From Paraglaciecola sp. MB-3u-78 (GTDB taxonomy: Bacteria; Pseudomonadota; Gammaproteobacteria; Enterobacterales; Alteromonadaceae): a stretch of DNA of 64,000 nt. Below are positions 1 to 9,943 of this stretch, one piece after another. Position 1 is the stretch's first letter. Every line of letters begins with the position of its first letter. The notes under the pieces were generated by a model. The model ran no database searches. It had not been told where the DNA came from and saw only the letters and a list, made by a program, of their open reading frames with translations. The stretch is from positions 496,001 to 560,000 of the forward strand of contig NZ_PJCF01000006.1 of assembly GCF_002835935.1 (NCBI RefSeq), given 5' to 3'. Position numbers and translations under genes: made by a program.

Positions 1-1077
1 GCTGAAGCCGTTGAAAAAAGTGGTTTTACCTTTATTGGCCCAACCGCTGAAACCATTAACTTGATGGGTGATAAGGTCTCAGCAATTAGATCGATGAAAA
101 GTGCCGGTGTACCTTGTGTTCCGGGTTCGGATGGGCCTTTGGATGAAAACGAAGCTCGCAATAAAAAGCTTGCTGAAGGTATCGGATACCCCATTATTAT
201 TAAAGCAGCAGGGGGCGGCGGTGGTCGTGGCATGCGCGTGGTCCGCAGTGAAGATGAACTTATTTCATCCATTGCCATGACTAAAAGTGAAGCCGGCGCG
301 GCATTTAATAATGATGTTGTTTACATGGAAAAATTCCTTGAAAATCCCCGTCATGTGGAAATTCAAATATTGGCTGATGGCCAAGGCAGCGCCATTCACT
401 TAGGTGAACGCGACTGCTCTATGCAACGCCGTCACCAAAAAGTGGTAGAAGAGGCGCCAGCGCCGGGCATTACCCCAGAAATGCGCGCGGCAATTGGTGC
501 AAGGTGCTGCCAAGCCTGTATTGATATCAACTATCGGGGTGCTGGTACCTTTGAGTTTTTGTTTGAAAATAATGAGTTTTATTTTATTGAAATGAATACC
601 CGTATTCAGGTTGAACACCCTGTGTCTGAAATGATTACTGGTATTGATTTAATTAAAGAGCAACTCAGAGTAGCTGCAGGGCAAAAGCTGTCTTTCACTC
701 AAGATCAGATACAAGTCAAAGGTCATGCGATTGAATGTCGTATCAACGCCGAAGATTCAAAAACCTTTATTCCCAGCCCGGGTAAAATTACCAAGTTTCA
801 TTCACCGGGTGGATTGGGCGTGAGATGGGATTCGCATATCTACACCGATTACGTAGTGCCACCTTACTACGATTCAATGATTGGTAAATTGATCACCTAC
901 GGTGAGACCAGAGAAGTGGCTATCGCCCGAATGCGTCATGCTTTAGACGAGCTAGTCATCGGTGGAATTAAAACCAATGTTGATTTGCAGAAAAGTATCA
1001 TGGCAGATGAGGCCTTTGCTGCTGGTGGAGCAAATATTCACTACCTAGAGAAAAAATTAGGTATGGGTGGACATTAG
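1..1077 (+). CDS. accC: Biotin carboxylase subunit of acetyl-CoA carboxylase, 5' truncated by window edge
   Basis: AccC carries out ATP-dependent carboxylation of the biotin on AccB, the first half-reaction of malonyl-CoA formation for fatty acid synthesis. The frame is open from base 1, so about the first 90 residues lie outside the window and 358 remain. Visible are the ATP-grasp glycine loop [14 protein letters not shown], the catalytic stretch [21 protein letters not shown], the metal-site region [16 protein letters not shown], and the C-terminal domain with [13 protein letters not shown] first methionine at base 61 is internal, not the start. A hairpin terminator follows 30 bp downstream, so accC ends its operon, as expected if accB precedes it. 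Confidence 0.97.
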   Translation, partial: AEAVEKSGFTFIGPTAETINLMGDKVSAIRSMKSAGVPCVPGSDGPLDENEARNKKLAEGIGYPIIIKAAGGGGGRGMRVVRSEDELISSIAMTKSEAGAAFNNDVVYMEKFLENPRHVEIQILADGQGSAIHLGERDCSMQRRHQKVVEEAPAPGITPEMRAAIGARCCQACIDINYRGAGTFEFLFENNEFYFIEMNTRIQVEHPVSEMITGIDLIKEQLRVAAGQKLSFTQDQIQVKGHAIECRINAEDSKTFIPSPGKITKFHSPGGLGVRWDSHIYTDYVVPPYYDSMIGKLITYGETREVAIARMRHALDELVIGGIKTNVDLQKSIMADEAFAAGGANIHYLEKKLGMGGH

Positions 1078-1106
1078 TTGAATCGCCAATCAGCTAAAAC
1101 ATGATT

Positions 1107-1137
1107 AAAAAAGAGCGATGTATCGCTCTTTTTTTTG
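1107..1137 (+). terminator. Rho-independent terminator after accC
   Basis: The arms AAGAGCGAT and ATCGCTCTT flank a GT loop and are followed by a run of T. The A run on the left arm could let it act on the other strand, but no minus-strand gene ends here. Confidence 0.9.
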
Positions 1138-1175
1138 CTCTATAATGCGGCAAATTTCAAGTGTGACTTACGTTT

Positions 1176-2054
1176 ATGCCCTGGATCCAACTAAAAATAA
1201 ACAGCCAAGCAGAATACGCAGAACAAATCGGCGAAATGTTATCGGCTAATGGTGCACAAGCCGTGACTTTTGTGGATGCAAAAGACACGCCTATGTATGA
1301 ACCTAAGCCAGGTGAAGTGATGCTCTGGCCAGACACCCAAATAGTGGGGTTGTATGATGCACAATACGATATGTCTCGTGTGGTCAGCCAACTAAGTAAG
1401 TCCAAGCTTTTAGGCAAAAACTTCAATCATAAATTAGACCAATTAGAAGACAAAGACTGGGAAAGAGAATGGATGGTGAATTTTCATCCTATGCAATTTG
1501 GTGAACGTTTATGGATTTGCCCCAGCTGGCGTGATGTACCGGATCCAACCGCAGTGAACGTCATGCTCGACCCCGGGTTAGCTTTTGGCACTGGCACACA
1601 TGCCACAACGAGTTTGTGTCTAAGATGGTTAGATAGTTTAGAGCTGTCTCAGGCAACCGTGGTTGATTTTGGTTGTGGTTCAGGCATTCTGGGTATAGCT
1701 GCACTTAAATTAGGTGCCAAGCGTGTGGTAGGCATTGATATCGATCCTCAGGCCTTATTAGCCAGCCAAGACAATGCCAATCGTAATGATATAGGCGAAA
1801 GAATTGAATTATATCTGCCGGAACATCAACCAGAGCTAAAAGCTGATGTGGTGTTAGCCAATATTCTAGCCGCACCATTACGTGAATTAAGAACCGTAAT
1901 CACCGGTTATTGTAAGCCAGGTGGAAAATTAGTACTTTCCGGAATTTTAGATAACCAAGCCCAAGAAATTAATGATCTATACAGCCAAGATTTTGTTATG
2001 GAGCCGATTGAAATAGATGGTGAGTGGGCTAGGGTGTCTGGGGTTAAAAAATAA
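1176..2054 (+). CDS. prmA: Ribosomal protein L11 methyltransferase
   Basis: PrmA trimethylates amino groups of ribosomal protein L11 using S-adenosylmethionine. The 292-residue length is typical. The N-terminal third matches the substrate-recognition domain ([10 protein letters not shown] at the start) and the C-terminal two thirds form a class I methyltransferase, with SAM loop [20 protein letters not shown] near residue 165, acidic motif GIDIDPQAL, and catalytic-face motif [13 protein letters not shown]. It stands alone between the accC terminator and a convergent cyclase gene. The ATG lacks a strong Shine-Dalgarno, but the MPW start is family-typical. Confidence 0.96.
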   Translation: MPWIQLKINSQAEYAEQIGEMLSANGAQAVTFVDAKDTPMYEPKPGEVMLWPDTQIVGLYDAQYDMSRVVSQLSKSKLLGKNFNHKLDQLEDKDWEREWMVNFHPMQFGERLWICPSWRDVPDPTAVNVMLDPGLAFGTGTHATTSLCLRWLDSLELSQATVVDFGCGSGILGIAALKLGAKRVVGIDIDPQALLASQDNANRNDIGERIELYLPEHQPELKADVVLANILAAPLRELRTVITGYCKPGGKLVLSGILDNQAQEINDLYSQDFVMEPIEIDGEWARVSGVKK

Positions 2055-2072
2055 TAATATCATCAAAAATTT

Positions 2073-2136
2073 AACAGGGTTAAATTACGCTGCCTAGGAA
2101 GAATAATTTACTTCAAATAAGCGTTTTAACCCTGTT
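2073..2136. repeat. 12-bp inverted repeat with 40-bp loop between convergent genes
   Basis: AACAGGGTTAAA (2073-2084) is repeated perfectly inverted as TTTAACCCTGTT (2125-2136). The right arm overlaps the last codons of the minus-strand cyclase. It may form a shared 3' end structure for the convergent prmA and cyclase transcripts. The long loop makes a classical terminator uncertain. Confidence 0.5.
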
Positions 2137-3700
2137 TACTTGCTCTCTTTATCTGATACATAGACTGATCGGCCTGACTTAACATAACTTCAGCGCCTTT
2201 AGGGGGCTCTTCATAGATAACATGTCCGACGCTAGCGCTGACCTCAACTGTTTTTTGTTTATCAATATGCAGACTAACGGCTTGTAACCTCTTTTGTATT
2301 CTTATGACTAAATTTTCGGCTTCAGTACGATCGTAAAAAATTCCTAAGGCAACAAATTCATCGCCCCCGACTCTTCCAATACTGTCGATGGAGCGTAACT
2401 GGTTACGAATGATGTCTGATACCACTTTGAGTACCTTATCACCCGTATCATGACCCCATTTGTCATTTATTTGTTTGAAGTTATCTAAATCTATGTACAA
2501 CAAACAGATGACTCCCCCTTTTATTTTTTGCTCACTTAATATCTCATTGACTTTTTTATCCCATCCGCGGCGATTTAGTACGTTACAAAGCGCATCGGTA
2601 TTTGCTTGTGATTCGGCTAAGATTTTATCTGTTTGAATACTTTTAATTCTCTCCGACACCGCTACGGCCAACATAAAGGCTTCAACGGCAAAAGCAATAA
2701 TTAAAGAATAACGCTGCAGAAATGGATTTACATCATGTAATACAGTTCGAAATACCATAGCTATCACCATGAGAACTAAGCTTAAAAGTACTAATTTTGC
2801 ACTTTGGACATTTCGGTAAGCTTGTATCGATACTAGAGTTAAAATCCCCAACATCAGCAATAACGTCACTCTCGCCATCGCGCTTCCTAACAGTGCCGAT
2901 AGTTCGTTATGGTTTAGAAATAACATCAATACAGACATCAGTAAAACAACGACTGCTCCGAATTCCAAACCGTATCGGGTTAACTTGGGCCATGTCGTAT
3001 TTAGATCTGTCAAACGGACAATAAAGACTATGGCTGTGAAAACGGTAAAACCGGCGAATAAGAGATAAAATTGATGACTTAATAAAAAGCTTTGCTGCTG
3101 TAAGAAGATATTCAATTGCCCTTCTTGCAGTAAAAAGAAGGTGGCGGCACAAAAAACATACAGGCTATAAAACTGAAACCTAGTATCCCCAACGACTCTA
3201 CCCATAAAAAAAACATATAAGATCAAGGTTAAGCACAACCCGTAAAAGACCCCCATGGTAATATTATTAAGCAAACTGGCATTGAGGAAAGTGACAATGG
3301 GCTCCCAAACAAAATTTTGCTTGTAGTTATGATGGGTTAAAAATACAAAATCGATGGAAAAAGTGCCGGTTGGCAATAAAAATGACGGACTACTTGCCGC
3401 TAATGGAACGAGCTTAACTTCTAAGGCTTCCCAAGACACATCCAATATTTCGTCGTTACCAAAAGTAAACACACCTTGTTCATCTAATCTACAGTTGAGA
3501 CGCAAGCGACTTTTTCCTGCGGGTATCTCTAACAAAGTCACCTGTTCTTTATCAAGATTTTTAATGGGAGGGTTAACTGAGGGCGATTTTTCAGTACTGA
3601 TTAATTGAATTTGGCAATATTCATTACCTAGTGTATTTTCTTGAGAGAATAAAAATGAGCTGTTCAATAATGTGAATAACAGTAAAAATAATTTGGCCAT
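2126..3700 (-). CDS. Membrane diguanylate cyclase, 7TMR-DISM type with GGDEF domain
   Basis: Predicted to make cyclic di-GMP from two GTP. The order is a signal peptide (MAKLFLLLFTLLNSSFLFS), a short periplasmic sensor region to about residue 140, seven hydrophobic segments typical of 7TMR-DISM receptors (about 145-345), and a C-terminal GGDEF domain. GGDEF is intact at residues 445-449, and the inhibitory I-site RSID lies five residues before it, so product inhibition is likely. The sensor ligand is unknown. The gene is monocistronic and convergent with prmA. A second cyclase of similar layout lies at 13800-15710. Confidence 0.92.
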   Translation of the reverse strand: MAKLFLLLFTLLNSSFLFSQENTLGNEYCQIQLISTEKSPSVNPPIKNLDKEQVTLLEIPAGKSRLRLNCRLDEQGVFTFGNDEILDVSWEALEVKLVPLAASSPSFLLPTGTFSIDFVFLTHHNYKQNFVWEPIVTFLNASLLNNITMGVFYGLCLTLILYVFFMGRVVGDTRFQFYSLYVFCAATFFLLQEGQLNIFLQQQSFLLSHQFYLLFAGFTVFTAIVFIVRLTDLNTTWPKLTRYGLEFGAVVVLLMSVLMLFLNHNELSALLGSAMARVTLLLMLGILTLVSIQAYRNVQSAKLVLLSLVLMVIAMVFRTVLHDVNPFLQRYSLIIAFAVEAFMLAVAVSERIKSIQTDKILAESQANTDALCNVLNRRGWDKKVNEILSEQKIKGGVICLLYIDLDNFKQINDKWGHDTGDKVLKVVSDIIRNQLRSIDSIGRVGGDEFVALGIFYDRTEAENLVIRIQKRLQAVSLHIDKQKTVEVSASVGHVIYEEPPKGAEVMLSQADQSMYQIKRASKQG

Positions 3701-3860
3701 TATTGCCTTGCTGATAAATTGAAAATAAAAAAGGTAACTCTATCGCTGTGCCAAGATATCGATACAAGCTTGTCGAACCAACACTATAAAGTATTTCTCT
3801 CAAATTTATAGGTGGAATATTTTAAAAAGAATTTGATAAGAAATGATACAGACTACCGTA
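3701..3860. other. AT-rich spacer upstream of cyclase, distal edge of tRNA repeats
   Basis: No gene seen. It should hold the promoter of the minus-strand cyclase. Next to the first 294-bp repeat unit it contains GACTACCG followed by TACCGGA, which looks like a broken junction copy of the tRNA-Thr 3' end. Confidence 0.4.
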
Positions 3861-4154
3861 CCGGAGGTGAAGCTGGCCTTTGTAGCTGCACCGCAGCGCC
3901 CAGCTGAACAGCTCGACAAGGAAGTCGAGATTGGGTGCATATCATCAAGGATGTGTATTTGACTACTAAAAAGTTAAAACGGATGAATCAGGATAGTAAC
4001 CGGCTAAAGCTACTGATTACAATTTTTTGGAGTTTGCCATTAAGCTTTAAGCTGTGCTTGTTGGTGGGTTGCGCGAATGTCACCTCAAGAATGAGAATTC
4101 GCTGCGCTCTGCGTTTTGTTTCGATGAATTTGCACGAAAGAATGGTGCCGACTA
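3861..4154 (-). repeat. tRNA-linked 294-bp tandem repeat, distal copy
   Basis: First of two near-identical units of exactly 294 bp; CCGGAG recurs at 3861, 4155 and 4449. At its tRNA-proximal end it carries the last 17 bases of tRNA-Thr including encoded CCA (TGGTGCCGACTACCGGA read on the plus strand, at 4143-4159). It also carries CTACTGATTACAA (4010-4022), a copy of the tRNA anticodon-arm segment. It lies 3' of the tRNA in the direction of tRNA transcription. Open frames cross it, but coding is not supported. Confidence 0.85.
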
Positions 4155-4436
4155 CCGGAGGTGAAGCTGGTCTTTGTAGCTGCACCGCAGCGCCCAGCTG
4201 AACAGCTCGACAAGGAAGTCGAGATTGGGTGCATATCATCAAGGACGTGTATTTGACTACTAAAAAGTTAAAACAGATGAATCAGGACAATAACCCGCTA
4301 AAGCTACTGATTACAATTTTTTGGAGTTTGCCATTAAGCTTTAGGCTGTCCTTGTTGGTGGGTTGCGCGAATGTCACCTCAAAAATGAGAACTCGCTGCG
4401 CTCTGCGTTTTGTTTCGATGAATTTGCACGAAAGAA

Positions 4437-4448
<12 letters not shown>
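4155..4448 (-). repeat. tRNA-linked 294-bp tandem repeat, proximal copy
   Basis: Second unit, differing from the distal copy by scattered single-base changes and joined directly to the real tRNA-Thr end. The anticodon-arm copy lies at 4304-4316. Read on the minus strand it can fold small hairpins around TCGACTTCCTTGTCGA and GCTGCGGTGCAGC. The layout resembles the repeats after E. coli tyrT, which also carry the tRNA 3' end and give rise to rtT RNA. Confidence 0.85.
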
Positions 4449-4512
<64 letters not shown>

Positions 4513-4653
4513 ACACAGGATAAAAAGTACTGGGTGACGCTACTTTTGGGTTGTTGGTAAACTGCTTGGTAGCAGCTAATCCCGAAAGCGAGCGCCATTG
4601 TATTCATAATTTATATGTTGTCAATCAAATACAAAAAAAATCTAATTAAACGT

Positions 4654-5793
4654 CTAAAGTTTCACCAGTCTGGCGGCTTCATCTTTTAGCATCGGAAAAT
4701 ATTCAATGGGTACGTATTCAGCCAAAGCCTGCATTGTTTTCCCGAGTTCAGCGTAGTTATCTGCACACAAATTAAAGTGTCCCATCTTACGCTTTTTCCG
4801 TGGGCTTTTACCGTACCAGTGCAAATGGCAACCGGGAATGCTGAGCATGTCCCTTGTAAAAGTTTTGCAACCTATGATGTTTATCATAGCGGTAGGTGAT
4901 GTGACTTTAGTTGAGCCTAAAGGTAAACCTCTCACGGCTCTAAGGTGGTTTTCAAACTGGCAGGTGTCTGCTCCTTGCATGGTCCAGTGTCCTGAATTAT
5001 GCACTCGAGGCGCTATTTCGTTAACCAGTAACTGTTGCCCAATTTGAAAAAACTCAACTGCTAACACACCCACATAATCTAGGGATTTGGCTAATTTATT
5101 AAAGATATCTTGCGCTTGTTGGTTAAGTGCTTCGTCAACCTTCGGGGCAGGAGCTATCGATACGTGTAATTGGCCTTGATAGTGTAGGTTTTCAGCTAGC
5201 GGGTAATAAGCAATATCACCATCGACGCTGCGCACTGCGACCAATGAAAGTTCGCGATCAAAATTGAGCATTTTCTCAACTATTAAAGGCACTTTTTGCA
5301 AGTCTAATTTCGATAATTGTTGCTTCAACTCAGGCAATTTGTTTTTGTTTTGTAAACGCCATTGGCCGTATCCATCATAGCCATCTCTGCTGGCTTTGAT
5401 AATTAATTTTTCGCCAAGCTTTTCAACAGCAGCATCTAATTGTTCAACGTCGGTAACGATTTCAAATGGGCAGTTGTCTATCGCCAGTCTTTCGAGTAAC
5501 TTTTTCTCACGTATCCTATCCGCACCGGTCAAAATCGCCTCTACAGTAGGTTTAAGTTTGCCACTGCCATGCACTAACTCAAGTAGGTCCTCAGGAATAT
5601 GTTCAAACTCAACAGTGATCCCGTTGACTTCCTCAATCACCCTATCGAGGGAGTTATTGATAATATGCTTAGTAACGGGATCGACAATTTTATTATCCGC
5701 TACATCGACTGCCTGCACACTTATTCCAAGTGGATAGCCAGCCAAAGCCATCATTCTAGCCAACTGCCCTGATCCAAGAACTAATATGCTCAT
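4654..5793 (-). CDS. purK: N5-carboxyaminoimidazole ribonucleotide synthase
   Basis: PurK uses ATP and bicarbonate to convert AIR to N5-CAIR in de novo purine synthesis. The 379-residue protein has an ATP-grasp layout: N-terminal nucleotide fold MSILVLGSGQLARMMALAG, central KASRDGYDGYGQWRL, and EFFQIGQQLLVNEIAPRVHNSGHWT with catalytic-site residues. It lies 24 bp after purE on the same strand, the usual purEK operon. No clear PurR palindrome was seen upstream of the pair. Confidence 0.97.
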   Translation of the reverse strand: MSILVLGSGQLARMMALAGYPLGISVQAVDVADNKIVDPVTKHIINNSLDRVIEEVNGITVEFEHIPEDLLELVHGSGKLKPTVEAILTGADRIREKKLLERLAIDNCPFEIVTDVEQLDAAVEKLGEKLIIKASRDGYDGYGQWRLQNKNKLPELKQQLSKLDLQKVPLIVEKMLNFDRELSLVAVRSVDGDIAYYPLAENLHYQGQLHVSIAPAPKVDEALNQQAQDIFNKLAKSLDYVGVLAVEFFQIGQQLLVNEIAPRVHNSGHWTMQGADTCQFENHLRAVRGLPLGSTKVTSPTAMINIIGCKTFTRDMLSIPGCHLHWYGKSPRKKRKMGHFNLCADNYAELGKTMQALAEYVPIEYFPMLKDEAARLVKL

Positions 5794-5817
5794 TTATACA
5801 GTCTCACGTAGTTTTTA

Positions 5818-6312
5818 TCATAAAGAGGGAAGGACTAATTCGTCTTGCGCCAACACAGTAGCTGTTTGCTCAGCTCTAAAATCTTTAATGGCTTGTTGCA
5901 CATCTGGATTTTGAAGAGCGACTACCTGTGCTGCTAGCAATCCAGCATTGGCTGCACCTGCTTCACCAATCGCCAAAGTGCCTACTGCGACCCCTTTGGG
6001 CATTTGCACAATAGAAAGTAAAGAGTCAATACCGTTAAGCTGGCTTGAGCGTACAGGTACTCCAAACACAGGCAAGTATGTATGTGCCGCGATCATTCCG
6101 GGTAAATGTGCCGCACCACCTGCCCCACCAATAATGACTTGATAACCTTGATTCGCAGCTTGTTCAGCAAAGTCTGTGAGTAAATTTGGGGTACGATGAG
6201 CAGAAATAACTTTTGCTGTATAACTTACGCCAAGCTTTTCTAACATTAGCGCCGCTTTTTGCATGGTAGGCCAATCAGACTTGGAGCCCATTACTATTGC
6301 CACGTTTGGCAT
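5818..6312 (-). CDS. purE: N5-carboxyaminoimidazole ribonucleotide mutase
   Basis: PurE moves the carboxylate of N5-CAIR to give CAIR, acting on the PurK product. The 164-residue class I PurE shows the signature [10 protein letters not shown] near the N-terminus, SAHRTPNLL with the catalytic histidine, and the glycine-rich [12 protein letters not shown] loop. It is the first gene of purEK. RBS-like AGAGAG precedes the ATG. Confidence 0.97.
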   Translation of the reverse strand: MPNVAIVMGSKSDWPTMQKAALMLEKLGVSYTAKVISAHRTPNLLTDFAEQAANQGYQVIIGGAGGAAHLPGMIAAHTYLPVFGVPVRSSQLNGIDSLLSIVQMPKGVAVGTLAIGEAGAANAGLLAAQVVALQNPDVQQAIKDFRAEQTATVLAQDELVLPSL

Positions 6313-6402
6313 AATTCTCTCTCTTAAATCACATTGTATGATATGGGGGAAACCAATCCCCCTAAAATTTTGGACGAGTATTGTAGCTTATCGTAATCAG
6401 CA

Positions 6403-6428
6403 TAGAAACCACCCTAATGAGTGGTTCT
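6403..6428 (-). terminator. Putative terminator after the M20 amidohydrolase
   Basis: On the minus strand AGAACCAC, an 8-base loop and GTGGTTTCT form a short stem with a small T-rich tail, 15-40 bases after the amidohydrolase stop. The stem is short, so confidence is moderate. Confidence 0.5.
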
Positions 6429-6441
6429 GTTAGCCTGAACT

Positions 6442-7731
6442 TTAATGTAGATCCATGTAATCCAAGGTTAAGTCTGTGAGCAGTTTTACGCCAGTTTTCA
6501 TACCTGAATCATCGACATAAAACTCTGGGGTGTGATGGGCAGGGGCTTGATCCTCTGGCATATCCAAGGGTTTACCGCCAATCCACATATATAGTCCTGG
6601 TATTTTTTCTTGAAAAAACGAAAAGTCTTCAGCGCCAGTCACGGGTTTACTATAAATAACATTCTCACGGCCAGCACTCTTGATCAGTGTAGGCAGCATT
6701 TTTTCAGTGAGTTCAGGATCGTTGTAGGTGATGGGATAGTAATAATCTAAAGGCAAAGTCACTTCAACTTCAGCGCGCATACTGTCAGCAATACCTTTAA
6801 CTTTTCTGGGGATCGCTTCATACATGTGTTCACGCGCCGCTTTATTTAAAGTGCGAATGGTACCCACTAATTCAACTTCACTAGGGATAATATTTGAGCG
6901 GTTACCACCATGAATAGAGCCTATTGTGACTACCGCGGCTTCATCAATGAGTTTGATTTCTCGGCTGACTATGGTTTGTAAACTCATAATAATTTGTGCT
7001 GCTGTAGTGATTGGATCCACGCTCAACCAAGGGTAAGCGCCGTGGGCTTGTTTGCCTTTTATGACTATTTTAAATGGGTCAACAGCAGCCATAGTGCCGC
7101 CTTCTTTGTAGCGTATTTTGCCTACATCGGTATCAGCGCTAATATGCAAGCCAAAAATCACATCTACTGCTGGGTTCTTGAGTACACCATCTGCAACCAT
7201 CAGTTCAGCCCCCCCTTTTTCACCTCTAGGTGCACCTTCTTCCGCCGGTTGAAATATAAACTTTACTTTGCCCCGAAGTTCACTCTTCATGTTAACTAAA
7301 ATTTCTGCGGCACCCATTAGCATGGCAACATGGGTATCATGACCACAGGCGTGCATCACAGGCACGTCATTACCTTCAAGCTCGCCACGTTTGGTCGACT
7401 TCCAGGGTAAATTATTTTGTTCAAGTACCGGTAGACCATCCATATCTGCACGCAGTGCAACTACCGGACCTGGTTTGCCACTATCAAGTACAGCTACCAC
7501 CCCCGTTATGGCTACACCTGTTTGCACTTCTAAGCCAAGGCTCTTAAGGTGTTTAGTAATATACTTTGCCGTTTCAAACTCGCGGTTAGACAGTTCTGGG
7601 TTTTGGTGTAAATGATGACGCCACTTAATCACTTGAGGTTCAATATCGTTAACCATTTGCTCGACGTTCGAAGCTGCAGTTATTTTAGGCGTGAAAATTA
7701 AGAGTAATAAGACGGGTATAAGCTGTTTCAT
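6442..7731 (-). CDS. Secreted M20-family amidohydrolase (amidohydrolase/aminoacylase type)
   Basis: A 429-residue zinc hydrolase of peptidase family M20D, a group that removes acyl or other amide-linked groups from amino acids; the substrate here is not known. A signal peptide (MKQLIPVLLLLIFTPKITAAS) predicts export. Metal-site motifs are ALRADMDGLPV (residues ~95-105), HACGHDTHVAM (~128-138), FIFQPAEEG (~160-168), and the late TGAEDFSFF. The dimerisation domain lies between. It is monocistronic, between purE and rho. Confidence 0.9.
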   Translation of the reverse strand: MKQLIPVLLLLIFTPKITAASNVEQMVNDIEPQVIKWRHHLHQNPELSNREFETAKYITKHLKSLGLEVQTGVAITGVVAVLDSGKPGPVVALRADMDGLPVLEQNNLPWKSTKRGELEGNDVPVMHACGHDTHVAMLMGAAEILVNMKSELRGKVKFIFQPAEEGAPRGEKGGAELMVADGVLKNPAVDVIFGLHISADTDVGKIRYKEGGTMAAVDPFKIVIKGKQAHGAYPWLSVDPITTAAQIIMSLQTIVSREIKLIDEAAVVTIGSIHGGNRSNIIPSEVELVGTIRTLNKAAREHMYEAIPRKVKGIADSMRAEVEVTLPLDYYYPITYNDPELTEKMLPTLIKSAGRENVIYSKPVTGAEDFSFFQEKIPGLYMWIGGKPLDMPEDQAPAHHTPEFYVDDSGMKTGVKLLTDLTLDYMDLH

Positions 7732-7836
7732 TAATAATCGATTGTAAGTGAATGAATGAATATCTAATATGTTAAAAGCACATCAGCTTGTCAAATATTA
7801 AGAATAATTGTTGTGTGATATCCTTAAAAAAGCCAT

Positions 7837-7875
7837 AAAAAAATCCGCAAGCAGTTTCCTGAAGCGGATTTTTAT
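7837..7875 (-). terminator. Rho-independent terminator after rho
   Basis: AAAAATCCGC and GCGGATTTTT flank a loop of about 15 bases and lie 28 bp after the rho stop. The A/T tracts on both sides allow function in either direction. Confidence 0.85.
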
Positions 7876-7902
7876 CATTCTATAAAAGGCTTGTACAAAA
7901 AG

Positions 7903-9168
7903 TTAGTTTCTTTGTTTGCGCATAGCAGTAAAGAATTCATTGTTTGTTTTAGTCATAGACAACTTACCGATAAGAAATTCCATGGCGTCTATCTCAGACA
8001 TTTCATGCACTATTTTGCGCAATATCCACATTTTTTGCAATTCGTCTGGTGTGGTTAATAACTCTTCACGACGGGTACCAGAACGATTGTAATCAATCGC
8101 TGGGAACACGCGTTTTTCAGCAATTTTACGGTTCAGGTGTAATTCCATGTTACCCGTACCTTTAAATTCTTCGTAAATAACCTCATCCATTTTAGAGCCC
8201 GTATCAATCAATGCTGTGGCAATGATCGTTAAGCTACCGCCTTCTTCGATGTTACGAGCAGCACCAAAGAAACGCTTAGGTTTGTGCAATGCGTTGGCAT
8301 CAACACCACCGGTTAATACTTTACCTGATGAAGGTATCACTGTGTTGTAAGCGCGAGCCAAACGGGTGATTGAATCGAGTAAAATGACCACGTCTTTTTT
8401 GTGTTCAACTAAACGTTTGGCTTTCTCGATTACCATTTCAGCTACTTGTACGTGACGGCTGGCTGGCTCATCAAAAGTTGATGCAATCACTTCACCGCGC
8501 ACTAAGCGCTGCATTTCTGTTACTTCTTCTGGACGCTCATCAATTAACAGCACCATCAATAAACATTCTGGATGATTAGCGGCAATAGATTGAGCGATGT
8601 TTTGTAACAGTAATGTTTTACCTGCTTTAGGCGGTGCAACTATTAAACCACGTTGACCGCGGCCAATTGGCGCGGCTAAATCTAACACTCTTGCAGTGAT
8701 ATCTTCACTACTACCATTGCCACGTTCCATGATTAAACGTTCGTTAGCGTGTAATGGCGTTAAGTTTTCAAATAATATTTTATTACGTGCATTTTCAGGG
8801 CGGTCGTAATTGACCTCACTTATTTTTAATAATGCGAAGTAACGTTCGGTATCTTTTGGTGGGCGAATTTTGCCTGAAATTGTATCGCCAGTTCGCAAGT
8901 TGAAGCGTCTTATCTGACTAGGCGAGACATAAATGTCGTCTGGCCCTGCCAAGTATGAAGAGTCGTTGGAACGCAAAAATCCAAAACCATCTTGAAGAAT
9001 TTCTAGTACGCCATTGCCAAAAATGTCTTCACCGCTTTTAGCGTGAGATTTAAGGATAGAAAAAATAATGTCTTGTTTGCGAGCGCGAGCCATGTTTTCT
9101 AGCTTCATTTCTTCGGCTAGGCTAACCAGTTCACTGATCGGTTTATTCTTGAGTTCGGTAAGATTCAT
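7903..9168 (-). CDS. rho: Transcription termination factor Rho
   Basis: Rho is a hexameric RNA-dependent ATPase that ends transcription of untranslated RNA. The 421-residue length is near the E. coli value. Residues 1-45 form the N-terminal helical domain, ~50-125 the cold-shock-like RNA-binding domain (GFGFLRSND), and the rest the RecA-like motor: P-loop [10 protein letters not shown], Walker [13 protein letters not shown]-loop and R-loop region around [16 protein letters not shown]. It lies after trxA on the same strand but with its own long leader and an intervening terminator. Confidence 0.98.
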   Translation of the reverse strand: MNLTELKNKPISELVSLAEEMKLENMARARKQDIIFSILKSHAKSGEDIFGNGVLEILQDGFGFLRSNDSSYLAGPDDIYVSPSQIRRFNLRTGDTISGKIRPPKDTERYFALLKISEVNYDRPENARNKILFENLTPLHANERLIMERGNGSSEDITARVLDLAAPIGRGQRGLIVAPPKAGKTLLLQNIAQSIAANHPECLLMVLLIDERPEEVTEMQRLVRGEVIASTFDEPASRHVQVAEMVIEKAKRLVEHKKDVVILLDSITRLARAYNTVIPSSGKVLTGGVDANALHKPKRFFGAARNIEEGGSLTIIATALIDTGSKMDEVIYEEFKGTGNMELHLNRKIAEKRVFPAIDYNRSGTRREELLTTPDELQKMWILRKIVHEMSEIDAMEFLIGKLSMTKTNNEFFTAMRKQRN

Positions 9169-9461
9169 AATTGGTAGGTCTTTATGCTAGAAGCTTGTCT
9201 TAAAAGCCAGTTTGATTGATTCAAAGGTTATTACTTAAGTACATCTCTGATTTGAGCGAAGTGTGGGTGTGTTCAGGTGTGAACAAAATAAAGTTAGCAC
9301 CAAATAATTCTCGCGTCCAGTGAATTGTCTGCTTGTCAGCCGATTTAACACCATCTTAAATACTTTTGTTTGCAGTATTAGCCAACCGTTAAAAACATAA
9401 ATAATAATTTATTTACAATAGGAATAGGCTCTGCAGGCAAGATGATGGTTTAGATATCTAC
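9169..9461 (-). promoter_or_regulatory. Rho promoter/leader region
   Basis: No gene seen between the trxA terminator and rho. In E. coli rho has a long leader and is autoregulated by attenuation; a similar role is inferred from position only. A perfect 6-bp inverted repeat TGTTCA-GGTG-TGAACA lies at 9270-9285 and could form a leader hairpin or operator. Confidence 0.4.
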
Positions 9462-9490
9462 AAAAAAGCTCAGCAAATGCTGAGCTTTTA
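9462..9490 (-). terminator. Rho-independent terminator after trxA
   Basis: AAAAGCTCAGC-AAAT-GCTGAGCTTTT forms a 7-bp stem flanked by A and T tracts, placed 26 bp after the trxA stop. It separates trxA from rho. Confidence 0.9.
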
Positions 9491-9515
9491 TAATTAATTA
9501 TTTTAACCACAAATA

Positions 9516-9842
9516 CTAGATGTTTTCGTTCAAAAACTCTAAAAGTTGGGCTTTTGACAATGCACCTACTTTAGTTGCAGCTACACTACCGCCTTTAAAT
9601 AATAATAATGTAGGTATACCTCTTATGCCATACTTAGGCGGGGTTTCGTTATTTTCATCGACATTCAGCTTACCAACTGTTACTTTGCCTTCAAATTCGT
9701 CAGCCACTTCATGCAGTATTGGTGCGATCATTTTACATGGACCACACCATTCTGCCCAAAAATCAACTAACACAGGACCAGCTGCATTGATAACATCTGC
9801 CTCGAAACTATCATCAGATAACTTGATAATTTTGTCGCTCAT
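9516..9842 (-). CDS. trxA: Thioredoxin 1
   Basis: A 108-residue cytoplasmic dithiol reductase for ribonucleotide reductase, methionine sulfoxide reductase and other targets. The active site [14 protein letters not shown] is intact, the cis-proline loop reads [11 protein letters not shown], and the length is standard. A TTTTCTCC-complementary GGAGAAAAG Shine-Dalgarno precedes the ATG. It is divergent from rhlB, and the trxA/rho versus rhlB/gppA arrangement is conserved in enteric and marine gammaproteobacteria. Confidence 0.98.
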   Translation of the reverse strand: MSDKIIKLSDDSFEADVINAAGPVLVDFWAEWCGPCKMIAPILHEVADEFEGKVTVGKLNVDENNETPPKYGIRGIPTLLLFKGGSVAATKVGALSKAQLLEFLNENI

Positions 9843-9943
9843 TCTTTTCTCCGTAATTTTTTCTCTCGCTGAGATGACTCAGCGCGGTTATGATTGTTAT
9901 ATAGAAACTGGTTTTTAATGCAAGCAATGATAAGCTATAAGCT

